From: Salibacterium halotolerans
GTDB taxonomy: Bacteria; Bacillota; Bacilli; Bacillales; Marinococcaceae
Assembly (NCBI RefSeq): GCF_900115625.1
Contig: NZ_FOXD01000001.1
Span: 1 to 64,000, forward strand
Length of the DNA stretch: 64,000 bases
Direction of reading: 5' to 3'
In this document: piece by piece, positions 1 through 8,445 of the stretch
Layout of the letters: each line of letters opens with the position of its first letter
Position numbering within the stretch: position 1 is the stretch's first letter
Notes under the pieces: generated by a model
The model's input: the letters and a program-made list of their open reading frames with translations, nothing else
Databases searched by the model: none
Told to the model about the DNA's origin: nothing
Position numbers and translations under genes: made by a program

Positions 1-506
1 CTTCTGTGTCTATAGAACAAACACCAGCAGTGCCGAGGCGGCGTTCATTTTATCCATTCGGGCATAGACCCAGCTAAGGAGCTTAGCCGCCCCCCATCAC
101 ATGGATACGCCGGACGAAGGAATGTATGGACCTTCAGCCAGTGATATATGGGAGGGTTAGCGACCATGTGCGATGTGGGTGATTTCCAAGAGCACGGTCA
201 TATACTAATTTACCAACAAATTCCTGTTCGGCAGTTGGAAGGATTCAAAACTGGTTCAAATTGTTATAGGTAACAATATATGTGTCCGTGAGGTGGGAAC
301 ACGCGTATCTGGTTATCATTGATAGGATAGAAATTCGGAGAAAACAAGAGCATGTGGAAGAATAATTAATTACAAAGAGGGAGGTGGCAAAAGCATATGA
401 AATCATAACAGAACGCTGAAACATAAGGGGGGATGTTACTATCAACGAAAGAGAAATATTCAATCTCTGAAGTAAGTCATCCCCCTTCATTCCAATGGAA
501 ATGACA
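1..506. other. Gene-poor left edge, unassigned
   Basis: No convincing gene is visible. Short open stretches on the minus strand (about 36 codons near 120-230 and about 27 codons near 5-85) are interrupted by stops and match nothing I recognise; they could be remains of a mobile element or of a gene left of the window. At 425-437 and 479-486 a GGGGGGATG / CATCCCCC inverted repeat encloses a smaller AGAGA...TCTCT hairpin. It lies just past the melA stop and may end or stabilise that leftward transcript, although no clear T-run follows. Confidence 0.3.
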
Positions 507-1808
507 CTACTGCAAACTTGGCAGCCAGTTTCCATGCCGTTCAATCAATTCGTCACACAGGGCAATGATATCATCTGGCGAGAGTTCTGCAGCGGTATGA
601 GGATCCAGCATAGCTGCCTGATAGACATGCTCTTTTTTACCGGTAATAGCTGCTTCAACACTCATTATCTGGGTATTAATTGCGTTGCGATTCAGTGCTG
701 CCAGCTGTTGTGGCAGTTTCCCTGCATACTCTGGTGTAATGCCGGAAGCATCTACCACACATGACACTTCGACACAGGCATCTTCGGGTAGATTGGGAAT
801 TAACCGGTTGTGGTTCATTACATTTCCACCAATTGTCATCGGTTCGTTGTGTTCCATGGCCTCTATCATGTAAGAGGCATACTCTTTTGAGCGTTCATGC
901 GTCAGCTGATCATTCTCCACAAACTCATCCCGGCGTTTTTCCCACTCATTTAATTGAGCAACGCACCGCCTTGGATATTCATCGAGAGGGATATTAAACC
1001 TTTCGATTTGTTTTGGATAGTTTCGTTTAATATAGAATGGATAATATTCCGCATTGTGCTCAGAAGATTCGGTAAGATAATAGCCGAATTTCTCCATCAT
1101 ATCGAGCCGGACCATATCATCGTGTGACTTTTTCTGTTTTTCTTTTGCTCTCCGTTTGATCTCCGGGTACAGATCCACACCGTCTCTTTGGACTTCAAGT
1201 AGCCAAGCCATATGATTAATGCCGGCAATTTTAGATGTGACACCCGTGTCGTCCATGTCAAGAAGTTGAAATAACTCCGGCACGCACATCTGTACACTAT
1301 GACAGAGGCCGACCGTATGGATTCCACCGTATTCGGTCATCACTTTCGTGAGTGCCGACATTGGGTTCGTATAATTCATAAACAATGCTTCCGGGCATAC
1401 CTCCCGCATGTCTTTCGCAATATTGAGCATGACAGGGATTGTGCGCAGGTTTCGAAACAAACCTCCAATCCCATTTGTATCTCCAATTGTCTGTTCCAGA
1501 CCGTATTTTTTGGGAACCTCAAAATCAATGATAGTAGACGGATCATATCCCCCGACCTGGATAGCGTTGATGACATATGAAGCGCCGTGCAACGCCGTTT
1601 TCCGGTCATCATACACCGTGATCTCTATCTTGCTGTTATATTTACGGGTCAAGTGGATCAGCATTTGTTCAGACTCATGAAGTCGTTTTTTATCGATATC
1701 ATACAGCGCAATTTCTAAATGCTGAAGCTTTGGGGAGACAATGCAGTCTCCTAAAATGTTTTTTGCAAACACAGTACTTCCGGCACCGATAAACGTTACT
1801 TTTGTCAT
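507..1808 (-). CDS. melA: GH4 alpha-galactosidase MelA
   Basis: This is an NAD+- and Mn2+-dependent alpha-galactosidase of glycoside hydrolase family 4, expected to split melibiose/raffinose-type sugars in the cytoplasm. The N-terminal Rossmann motif IGAGS lies at residues 7-11. Metal and catalytic residues of the family are present: Cys169-His170 in GLCHS and His199 in GINH. The SSEHNAEY and LDEYPRRC stretches closely resemble Bacillus MelA. I chose ATG at 1808 (433 aa) because AGGAGTG sits 5 bases upstream; the reading frame extends 18 bases further but without a better site. It is last in a leftward operon after the binding protein and two permeases, in the same order as Bacillus melE-melD-melC-melA. 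Family assignment is very safe; the exact galactoside is inferred. Confidence 0.93.
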   Translation of the reverse strand: MTKVTFIGAGSTVFAKNILGDCIVSPKLQHLEIALYDIDKKRLHESEQMLIHLTRKYNSKIEITVYDDRKTALHGASYVINAIQVGGYDPSTIIDFEVPKKYGLEQTIGDTNGIGGLFRNLRTIPVMLNIAKDMREVCPEALFMNYTNPMSALTKVMTEYGGIHTVGLCHSVQMCVPELFQLLDMDDTGVTSKIAGINHMAWLLEVQRDGVDLYPEIKRRAKEKQKKSHDDMVRLDMMEKFGYYLTESSEHNAEYYPFYIKRNYPKQIERFNIPLDEYPRRCVAQLNEWEKRRDEFVENDQLTHERSKEYASYMIEAMEHNEPMTIGGNVMNHNRLIPNLPEDACVEVSCVVDASGITPEYAGKLPQQLAALNRNAINTQIMSVEAAITGKKEHVYQAAMLDPHTAAELSPDDIIALCDELIERHGNWLPSLQ

Positions 1809-1829
1809 GATAACACTCCTGTTCATTTG

Positions 1830-2654
1830 TTATTTTACCGCTCCCTGAGCTAATCCTTCGATAAAGTATCTTTGTAGTACTAAAAACAATATAGTCATTG
1901 GGAGTAACGCAACAATGGAAGCTGCTGCTACCAAATGTAAATTTGTTGAGTTTGCTCCAAAGAAGCTGTTGATAGCAACGGGAAGAGTCTGAACATTTTC
2001 ATCCTGTAGAAAGAATAGGGCAAATTGAAAGTCATTCCATATATAAACGCAACAAATAATCAGTACAGTAGCTGTTATAGGTTTTAACAAGGGAAAAACA
2101 ACTCTGAAAAATATAGTCAGTGTGCCGGCCCCGTCAATTCTGGCTGCTTCTTCTAACTCCTTGGGGACGGTGGAACGAATAAATCCGGTGTATAAAAAAA
2201 TCGTCATGGAAAGAAATGCAGCTGTATTATTGAGAACAGCAATCAGCCTGGTATTTAAAAGGCCGGCATCCACCACCATTTGATATAAAGGTACTAATAC
2301 GGACAAGGGAGGAATTACCATTACCCCAACAAAAAGAAAATACATAAACTTGTTCAACTTCGTATTTTTTCTGGCAAGAGGGTAGGCAGCCAGTGATCCG
2401 CAGACAATTAACAGAACCGCTGAAAAAAAGGTAATAAACGCGGAATTAAATAAAGCTGTTCCCAGACTGGCTTGATTCCAGGCAGTTATGAAATTGTCAA
2501 ATTGGAAAGAACTCGGCAGTTTCCACATTGACGAAAAGTTACTGGAAGATTTAAATGAAGTCGTTATAAGGATGTAGAAAGGAACCAAGTGTAATAAACA
2601 AATACATAAAGCTAACACATTTAAGTTACATTTTTGTACTTTCATAGAACTCAT
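1830..2654 (-). CDS. Sugar ABC permease, MalG/MelC type
   Basis: Inner-membrane permease of a CUT1-class sugar ABC importer, 274 aa with about six hydrophobic segments. The cytoplasmic EAA loop that docks the ATPase reads EEAARIDGAG followed by FPLLKP in the C-terminal half. The ATG overlaps the stop of the preceding permease by one base (TAATG), with AAAGGAGA upstream, so the two are translationally coupled. No ATPase gene is in the operon, so a shared MsmX/UgpC-like ATPase elsewhere in the genome probably energises it, as in Bacillus. By position it corresponds to MelC (AmyC). Confidence 0.9.
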   Translation of the reverse strand: MSSMKVQKCNLNVLALCICLLHLVPFYILITTSFKSSSNFSSMWKLPSSFQFDNFITAWNQASLGTALFNSAFITFFSAVLLIVCGSLAAYPLARKNTKLNKFMYFLFVGVMVIPPLSVLVPLYQMVVDAGLLNTRLIAVLNNTAAFLSMTIFLYTGFIRSTVPKELEEAARIDGAGTLTIFFRVVFPLLKPITATVLIICCVYIWNDFQFALFFLQDENVQTLPVAINSFFGANSTNLHLVAAASIVALLPMTILFLVLQRYFIEGLAQGAVK

Positions 2655-3580
2655 TAAGCTTCAATCTCCTTTCTTCTGAGGTATAATACGGAACATACTG
2701 TAATAGTAAAGATAAGGATAACCATGAAGATTCCTTGAGTAGCTGCATATCCAGCATCCTGACGTTCAAAGTACAAGGAATACATGAACGTTGACAGGGA
2801 TTGAGATACATCGCCGGGTCCCCCGCCTGTTAAAGATATAATCACATCGAAAAGTTTCAGTCCGCCTATTAGATTAATAATCACATTAATTGTCATCGCG
2901 GGCACCAAAAGCGGAATTGTTATATTTTTTAATTGTTGAAAACGGGAAGCTCCGTCAATCTTTGCTGCTTCAAAGAAATCTCTGGAGATGCTCTGAATCC
3001 CGGCTATAAATACTATCATTGATAATCCGACAAATTGATAAACATTGACCATGACAATAATGAAAATATTAACATAAGGATGACCGAGAAAATTTGATTT
3101 TTCCAATCCGAAAGCAAGTAATATATCGTTAAGTGCACCATTGTCATAGGCAAAGATAAAATACCAGATGTATCCCATTATTAAAGGACTTATAATAACC
3201 GGCAAATAAATGATGGTCCTGGTGATGACCCGCATTTTGATACTGTTTACTAAAAGGAGGGCGTAAGCGAGTCCTAGTGCCATTTGCAAAACAGTGCTTC
3301 CGACGCCGTATAATAGAGTATTACGAGTAACAAGCCAGGTTGTAGGATCACTAAACAAGCGAATATATTGGGATATGCCGGTGAAATTCATGGTTTGTGA
3401 GAAACCATCCCAGTTAGTTAAAGATATTCTAAACCCATAAATAAATGGAAATATAATAAATACTGAAATAAACAGTAATGCTGGAATAAACATCACCCAT
3501 AAAGAGTTTTCACTATTCGATCGCATTTTTTCCGATTTTTTTGACTTTAACTTCCTGGAAAACTCGTAAGCCTTTTGCAT
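2654..3580 (-). CDS. Sugar ABC permease, MalF/MelD type
   Basis: Second permease subunit of the CUT1 importer, with an N-terminal cytoplasmic Lys/Ser-rich stretch and about six membrane spans. The EAA loop reads EAAKIDGASRF followed by IPLLVP. The frame is open to a TTG at 3613 that would overlap the binding-protein gene by 8 bases, but I prefer ATG at 3580 (308 aa) because AGGAGGGG lies 4 bases before it. This leaves about 25 bases between it and the upstream stop. It should form a heterodimer with the product at 1830-2654. Substrate is inferred from the adjoining GH4 alpha-galactosidase. Confidence 0.88.
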   Translation of the reverse strand: MQKAYEFSRKLKSKKSEKMRSNSENSLWVMFIPALLFISVFIIFPFIYGFRISLTNWDGFSQTMNFTGISQYIRLFSDPTTWLVTRNTLLYGVGSTVLQMALGLAYALLLVNSIKMRVITRTIIYLPVIISPLIMGYIWYFIFAYDNGALNDILLAFGLEKSNFLGHPYVNIFIIVMVNVYQFVGLSMIVFIAGIQSISRDFFEAAKIDGASRFQQLKNITIPLLVPAMTINVIINLIGGLKLFDVIISLTGGGPGDVSQSLSTFMYSLYFERQDAGYAATQGIFMVILIFTITVCSVLYLRRKEIEA

Positions 3581-3605
3581 GCTACCCCTCCTGCGTTTAT
3601 TGGGC

Positions 3606-4895
3606 TTAGTCAAGACTCTCCCCTTTTGTTATTCCTTTTGTTTCACGTAACCGGTGAAACTCTGATTCCATCTTATTAACAACCTCTTCAGGGCTCATAG
3701 TATCTGCTAACAGCTCCTGCCCTGTAAGCCCCATTATCGTCCACATTCCACTCGGCAGGTAGGCTCTATCAAAATAGGGTTCCACGGCGATGTTGCTATA
3801 TTGATCATAATACTCTGAATAATAAGTGTCTGCTTTTACATTTTTAAATCCTGTAGGAGCCGCTGTCGCTTCGGCCATGCTTTTCGCGTTTTCCTCTTTG
3901 GAAAAAAATTTTAAAAGTTCACGTGCTTCCTGTTTTTTATTAGAATCTTTCCATAAGGCAAGGGTATGTCTTTCACCACCGCCCCAGACAGGTTCATCAT
4001 TTTTATGAAAAGAAGGGATAGGTATAACGCCCACTTGTACGTTCGGGTTTAAGGAGGTTACTGTCTGTCCAAAAGATCCGCCTGCACCCCCTGGAAAGAT
4101 AAAAGCGATTTTGTTTTGAGCCATCAGTTGTGCTGCTTGGGCACCGTCTGCAGTAGCAGCATTATTATTAACCCATCCCCGTTCTTTCATTTTTTTTAGG
4201 TCGGTAGCAAGAGGTTTATATTTTGACCAATCAAAAACTCCGTGGATTAATTCTTCTTGATAATTATGCTGCTTATCCGTGGTGAGCAGGGTGGTGGCCA
4301 TTTGTCCGAAATACTGATTGACGCTTCCCGTTCCAGTTTCGGCAATAAAGAAAGGAGTGGTTTTTCCGTTACTTTTTTCATCAATCGTTCGAAGGGCTTG
4401 TTTAAACTCATTAAATGTAGAGGGAGGACTGATATTATATTTCTCTAAGATGTTTGCATTATAACTGATACCATCTAATGCCTGGTTAAGTGGGTAGGCG
4501 TATAATTTTCCATTATCGTCTGTGAGTACATTCTTAATGGAAGGTTCCAGTCTATCAGCCCATGGCTGTTCTGAAAGACTTTCGATGTAATTTCCATAGC
4601 GATTTTGGGCCCATCCATGCGTATCGAATAGATCGGGCATATTATTTGCTGCCATTTTAATTCTCATCTGTCGTTCATATGTGCCGCCGGGAAAATTGAC
4701 ATCAACAGCGATGCCTGATTCTTGTTCAAAGTCATTGACAATGCCCATGAAAACTTGTTGTTCGGACGCGCTCATAATAGTCGAAGAGACCGTTAACTGA
4801 CTTTCGGCAGCGTTTCCCTTCGATTCTCCAGAAGAACATGCGGTTACAAAACAAAGAAACAGAGTAACGACCATCAAACCACTTGTTTTAGGCAT
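3606..4895 (-). CDS. Sugar ABC substrate-binding lipoprotein
   Basis: Family 1 extracellular solute-binding protein, the high-affinity receptor of the importer, anchored outside the membrane as a lipoprotein. A hydrophobic signal peptide ends in the lipobox VTAC with Cys20. The start is ATG 4895 (429 aa), preceded by AAAGGAGG at good distance; the longer open frame from 4979 lacks a ribosome site and would bury the signal peptide. It is the first gene of the leftward operon and corresponds in position to Bacillus MelE/MsmE. A cre/LacI-like palindrome lies about 95 bases upstream. Galactoside specificity is inferred from context. Confidence 0.88.
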   Translation of the reverse strand: MPKTSGLMVVTLFLCFVTACSSGESKGNAAESQLTVSSTIMSASEQQVFMGIVNDFEQESGIAVDVNFPGGTYERQMRIKMAANNMPDLFDTHGWAQNRYGNYIESLSEQPWADRLEPSIKNVLTDDNGKLYAYPLNQALDGISYNANILEKYNISPPSTFNEFKQALRTIDEKSNGKTTPFFIAETGTGSVNQYFGQMATTLLTTDKQHNYQEELIHGVFDWSKYKPLATDLKKMKERGWVNNNAATADGAQAAQLMAQNKIAFIFPGGAGGSFGQTVTSLNPNVQVGVIPIPSFHKNDEPVWGGGERHTLALWKDSNKKQEARELLKFFSKEENAKSMAEATAAPTGFKNVKADTYYSEYYDQYSNIAVEPYFDRAYLPSGMWTIMGLTGQELLADTMSPEEVVNKMESEFHRLRETKGITKGESLD

Positions 4896-5209
4896 GATAC
4901 AACCTCCTTTTAACGAAAGTATTGAATAATCAGCCGGCTGCGGGTGTCTGGAAATGTATTTTGATTTAATCACAGCCATGCATTTATTGCAAACGGTTTC
5001 AAATTACTCAGGAATATATTTTTGAACTCCGTGAAACCTGCCATGAAAGGATTCATAGTAATTAAAAAAATAAAAAATCTTGAGCTCAAAAGAAATAAGG
5101 TTGTGATTTTAAACATAAACAGTTGAAAAGGGTATGATTTTGAAAGCGGAATCATTTTGGGGCTGATAAAGTAGCGAAAAGGCTGATTATTTGATAGGAG
5201 GTATAGGTG
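4896..5209. promoter_or_regulatory. Divergent control region of the galactoside cluster
   Basis: This 314-base region separates the leftward importer/melA operon from the rightward second GH4 gene, so it must hold both promoters. It is AT-rich (notably 5040-5120). The palindrome described at 4988-5001 lies inside. I could not fix a -35/-10 pair with confidence for either direction. The AraC protein encoded at 6734-7636 is a natural candidate to bind here. Confidence 0.6.
4988..5001. promoter_or_regulatory. cre-like / LacI-type operator
   Basis: TGCAAACGGTTTCA matches 13 of 14 positions of the catabolite-responsive element consensus TGWAANCGNTNWCA and is nearly palindromic (TTGCAAACGGTTTCAA). 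It lies between the divergent galactoside transcripts, about 90 bases upstream of the binding-protein ATG. CcpA repression by preferred sugars is the simple reading; a local LacI-family regulator is an alternative. Confidence 0.55.
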
Positions 5210-6694
5210 ATGAGTTTTAAAGTTACTTTTATTGGGGCAGGCAGTATTGGATTTACCAGGAGTTTGTTACGAGACCTGCTAGCTGTTCCTGAATTTCATG
5301 ATATTGATATAACCTTTACAGACGTTGATGCAGAGAATCTAAGAATGGTAACAGAGCTGTGCCAACGGGATATAGACCAAAACGGCCTTTCCATCCGCAT
5401 TCATTCCACGTTAGACCGCCGCGAGGCACTAGAGGGAGCGAAATATGTATTTAATACGATACGTGTTGGAGGATTAGAAGCGTTTGAGAAAGATATTGAT
5501 ATTCCATTGCAGTATGGTGTGGATCAATGCGTAGGAGACACGTTGAGCGCCGGGGGGATCATGTACGGCCAAAGAGGCATTTATGAAATGCTGAATATTT
5601 GTAAAGACATTAGAGAGAGGGCGCAATCGAATTGTTTACTGCTTAACTATGCCAACCCTATGGCAATGCTTACCTGGGCGTGTAACAAATACGGCGGTGT
5701 GTATACGATTGGTCTCTGTCACGGCGTCCAGGGAGGGCACAGACAGATAGCGGAAGTGCTGGATGCTGAGAAGAAAGATATTGATATCATTTGTGCAGGA
5801 ATTAATCACCAAACATGGTATATCGAAGTGAGACAACATGGCATAGATAAAACAGGAGAGCTGCTGGAGGCATTTGAATCTCATCCGAAATTCAGTCAAA
5901 CAGAGAAAGTTCGAATCGATGTCCTGCGCCGGTTTGGTTACTATAGTACGGAATCCAACGGGCATTTAAGCGAGTATCTGCCCTGGTACCGGAAACGTCC
6001 GGAGGAAATTCATGACTGGATTGATACAGAAAGCTGGATTAATGGAGAAACCGGAGGATATCTCCGGGTGTCTACAGAAGGACGAAATTGGTTTGAAACG
6101 GATTTTCCAAATTGGATGAAAGAGGAACCTTTTCATTATACTGAAGAAAACAGAGGAGAAGAACACGGCTCTTATATTATTGAAGGGCTGGAGACAGGCA
6201 GGTTATATCGGGGGCATTTCAATACAACCAACAGAGGGGTCATTAAAAACCTGCCGGTGGACGCTGTCATAGAAGCTCCGGGATATGTGGACCGTACGGG
6301 TATCCATATGCCGGTGATAGGAGATCTTCCTTTAGGACCGGCGGCTGTTTGTAACGCCAGTATTTCCGTCCAGCGTTTATCCGTGGAGGCAGCAGTATCC
6401 GGGGACGAACAATTATTGAAACAAGCCATGCTGATGGATCCGCTGACAGGGGCGGTGTGTAACCCTATGGAAGTATGGCAGATGACCGATGACCTTCTGA
6501 TAGCTCAGGAAAAATGGCTGCCACAGTATGAAAAGGCTGTTCAACAAGCTAAATCGAGACAGGGAAGCATAAATCGGATTCCGGTAAAAACGGATTATCA
6601 AGGAGCAGCGAGAAAAAGAACCATGACAGTGAAAGAGATGGAACAGGACAAGGAGAAAGCAAGACATAATGCGGGAGCGGCGGACAAAGGCTGA
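5210..6694 (+). CDS. GH4 family alpha-glycosidase (second paralogue)
   Basis: NAD+/Mn2+-dependent family 4 glycosidase, 494 aa, longer than the 433-aa MelA paralogue across the divide. Residues IGAG at 8-11 form the dinucleotide loop; Cys170-His171 in GLCHG and His200 in GINH are the metal/catalytic positions. A GHLSEYLPWY stretch replaces the SSEHNAEY motif of MelA, so it belongs to another GH4 subgroup, probably an alpha-galactosidase or alpha-glucosidase. The C-terminal 40 residues are charged and Gln/Lys-rich, unlike the family core. ATG 5210 is chosen over GTG 5207 because AGGAGG ends 7 bases before it. An AraC regulator follows 39 bases downstream. Substrate is uncertain. Confidence 0.88.
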   Translation: MSFKVTFIGAGSIGFTRSLLRDLLAVPEFHDIDITFTDVDAENLRMVTELCQRDIDQNGLSIRIHSTLDRREALEGAKYVFNTIRVGGLEAFEKDIDIPLQYGVDQCVGDTLSAGGIMYGQRGIYEMLNICKDIRERAQSNCLLLNYANPMAMLTWACNKYGGVYTIGLCHGVQGGHRQIAEVLDAEKKDIDIICAGINHQTWYIEVRQHGIDKTGELLEAFESHPKFSQTEKVRIDVLRRFGYYSTESNGHLSEYLPWYRKRPEEIHDWIDTESWINGETGGYLRVSTEGRNWFETDFPNWMKEEPFHYTEENRGEEHGSYIIEGLETGRLYRGHFNTTNRGVIKNLPVDAVIEAPGYVDRTGIHMPVIGDLPLGPAAVCNASISVQRLSVEAAVSGDEQLLKQAMLMDPLTGAVCNPMEVWQMTDDLLIAQEKWLPQYEKAVQQAKSRQGSINRIPVKTDYQGAARKRTMTVKEMEQDKEKARHNAGAADKG

Positions 6695-6733
6695 GAACGA
6701 ATCTCTAATACGAGTGAAAGAGAGGTGCAGCCG

Positions 6734-7636
6734 TTGCGGGTATATAAAAACAGTCTTTATTACTCCCATAAATCAGAGAACCAGCATCCCAAAATCAATG
6801 CTTATTATTTCAAAGAGATGAGAGAGTATGACATGATGTGTCACATGCATGAAGAAGTTGAAATCATGTACTTGATGGAAGGGTCATGTTTGGTGGGATG
6901 TAATGAGGAGTGGATAGAATTAGTGAAGGGAGAATGTATCTTAATTGATTCTTGTACGCCGCATAAACTTGAAGTCAGCCACCGGGCCAGAATATTAAAT
7001 CTGGAATTTAATTTTTTGGAGGCTGATGCACCGTTTCCTTCTATGAAAGACCTTTTCCGCGATAACGAAGCAATGAAAAAGCTACTGGAAAGCCGCAGTA
7101 GTTATCTGGTTGTAAAGGATTCTGAAAATATCCTTTCCATTATGAAGGATTTGGTCTTCGAATTGGATTATCAGCAAAGTGTGGACCGAACAAGTCTGAT
7201 GACGGATCTTTTATTTCGTCAGCTGCTTCTTAAGATGGCTTCTGCCGCTGAAGACGTGTTCAAATACAAAAATACGCCGGGCCATCCGTATGTTAGAGAC
7301 ACTGTCCGCTATATTCATGAGCATTATGACCAATCGCTGCAGATTGGTCACATTGCCCAGGTGTTGAAAGTCCATCCCACGTATCTGCAACGAATATTTA
7401 AACAAGCAATAGGCACTACCATCATTGAATATGTAACGAGTCTGCGTATGAATAAAGCCGCTATCTTGTTACGAAAAACAACGATACCCATTATTGACAT
7501 CGCATCCTACATTGGGATCAGCAGCAGCCAGTATTTCAGTGTGCTGTTTAAAAAGTATTACCATTTATCTCCTGCTTCTTACAGACGAGATGTCTATACA
7601 GAGAAATTGAATGAGCAGACAAACGACTTACATTGA
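6734..7636 (+). CDS. AraC-family regulator with cupin sensor
   Basis: Transcription factor with an N-terminal AraC cupin-type ligand domain (His-rich CHMHEEVEIMYL stretch near residues 35-50) and a C-terminal double helix-turn-helix (IAQVLKVHPTYLQRIFKQ and IASYIGISSSQYFSVLFKK, with the closing LSPASYR motif). The start is uncertain: TTG 6734 has AGAGAGG 8 bases upstream, while GTG 6725 has only a weak site. It directly follows the second GH4 gene and is likely co-transcribed, so it probably senses a sugar and activates one or both galactoside transcripts. This is similar in logic to MelR/MsmR but shown here only by position. Confidence 0.88.
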   Translation: MRVYKNSLYYSHKSENQHPKINAYYFKEMREYDMMCHMHEEVEIMYLMEGSCLVGCNEEWIELVKGECILIDSCTPHKLEVSHRARILNLEFNFLEADAPFPSMKDLFRDNEAMKKLLESRSSYLVVKDSENILSIMKDLVFELDYQQSVDRTSLMTDLLFRQLLLKMASAAEDVFKYKNTPGHPYVRDTVRYIHEHYDQSLQIGHIAQVLKVHPTYLQRIFKQAIGTTIIEYVTSLRMNKAAILLRKTTIPIIDIASYIGISSSQYFSVLFKKYYHLSPASYRRDVYTEKLNEQTNDLH

Positions 7637-7884
7637 TGTTATATTCAGAGGCTGCTGAATTCAATAAGTTTGCTGATGCCGCAAGAATTTTGGCTTCTTA
7701 TGTCGAAAATAGGTGCAAGGAAATTATAGAACATGGCATCGAAATCCGGACTGTTTCTCCTCTCCAGCACTGTTTTCTGACCTTTTTTCATTTTCTCAGC
7801 ATTTTTCAAAGCACGTTCAAGGTAAGGTGTTAACAATTCATTAAAGTGCCCGGCCTTTTTGAAGGAAGGAAGATGTTTTTTTAA

Positions 7885-8094
7885 CTTAACTTCTGGTTTA
7901 TTAATAAGGGAAATTATCAGCCGCTGCTGGAAAACGCCTATAAAAGAAGAATACGGGACGTTGTGCATATCATCGGAGACAAGCCGCTCTACCGTGTCGG
8001 CCCTATGGTCAACTATCAGAAATACCCGGGGCACGGGAAGTACTGGTATGACTATGAACCGCTTCTTCCGTATCCCTCCACGGGTGTTCGATAA
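7885..8094 (+). pseudogene. C-terminal fragment of an unknown protein
   Basis: An open frame of about 69 codons with no start ends at TAA 8092-8094. Its residues have a protein-like, aromatic-rich composition (for example GDKPLYRVGPMVNYQKYPG and YWYDYEPLLPYPSTGV), unlike the AT-rich sequence before it. I do not recognise the family. The frame is closed by a stop at 7882, so this is best read as the tail of a gene whose front has been lost. The 7637-7884 stretch contains no gene I can support. Confidence 0.4.
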
Positions 8095-8143
8095 CTAACG
8101 ACATTGCGTTGAAGCATATCCTCAAAGACGGAAGGGTTTATGA

Positions 8144-8149
8144 TATAAT
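8144..8149 (+). promoter_or_regulatory. Probable -10 box of the small toxin gene
   Basis: A perfect TATAAT lies 66 bases before the toxin ATG. The -35 region (about 8121-8126, CTCAAA) is poor, so promoter strength is uncertain. A CTCCCGGAG self-complementary stretch at about 8192-8200, right beside the GGAGG ribosome site, could mask translation in the primary transcript, as is common in type I toxin mRNAs. Confidence 0.45.
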
Positions 8150-8214
8150 ATATCTTGTACAATAGAAGGCTTCTAAGGGCGGTCGGCTAATCTCCCGGAG
8201 TGGAGGTGATGCCT

Positions 8215-8292
8215 ATGGACATGTATCAGACATTATCCTTGATGGTGATGTTTGGGACGTTAATCGTGTTGATTATGTCGCAAAAGAAATAG
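8215..8292 (+). CDS. Small hydrophobic type I (holin-like) toxin
   Basis: A 25-codon gene begins MDMYQTLSLMVMFGTLIVLI and ends in a short polar SQKK tail. A single membrane segment headed by a YQTLSLM-like start is the signature of the small holin-like toxins of Firmicutes (TxpA/BsrG-type, type I toxin-antitoxin). GGAGGTG precedes ATG 8215 at good distance; an in-frame ATG at 8209 is too close to it. The stop codon overlaps the terminator of a convergent antisense RNA (see 8281-8445), exactly the layout known for txpA/ratA and bsrG/SR4. Overproduction would be expected to damage the membrane; that role is inferred from the family. Confidence 0.75.
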   Translation: MDMYQTLSLMVMFGTLIVLIMSQKK

Positions 8293-8445
8293 ACCGCCCC
8301 CCAGGTAAGGTGCGCGGTCTATCTCCGTAACTGAAACCGGGCAGAGCCCTCCGCTCTTAAAGCGGCTGTTGTACAGGACCGCAGGTGTAACCGCACCTGC
8401 GGTTCCTTTTAGTTTTATGCTGCTTCCAAAGAAGTATGCAGGTTT
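8281..8445 (-). ncRNA. Candidate antisense antitoxin RNA
   Basis: On the minus strand a promoter TTTACG (8474-8479), 16-base spacer and TATAAT (8452-8457) would start a transcript near 8445. About 150 bases on, AGACCGC/GCGGTCT (8291-8320) forms a stem followed by ATTTCTTTT, a good intrinsic terminator. The RNA contains no open frame with a ribosome site and overlaps the 3' part and stop of the hydrophobic peptide gene. It is therefore likely the type I antitoxin that pairs with the toxin mRNA and exposes it to RNase III. Ends are approximate. Confidence 0.68.
8378..8410 (+). terminator. Terminator of the toxin mRNA
   Basis: A 10-bp stem ACCGCAGGTG / CACCTGCGGT with a six-base loop is followed by TCCTTTT. 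It lies about 85 bases past the toxin stop, so the mRNA would share about 100 bases with the antisense RNA. Confidence 0.7.

Noticed and set aside
1-240. Group II intron or insertion sequence end
   Set aside because: Some GTGCGA-like words and short frames are suggestive, but no domain V fold, no terminal inverted repeats and no transposase motif could be found.
7645-8034. 129-codon open frame on the minus strand
   Set aside because: No ribosome site; it lies over an AT-rich stretch and antisense to a better-looking plus-strand fragment; no recognisable motif.
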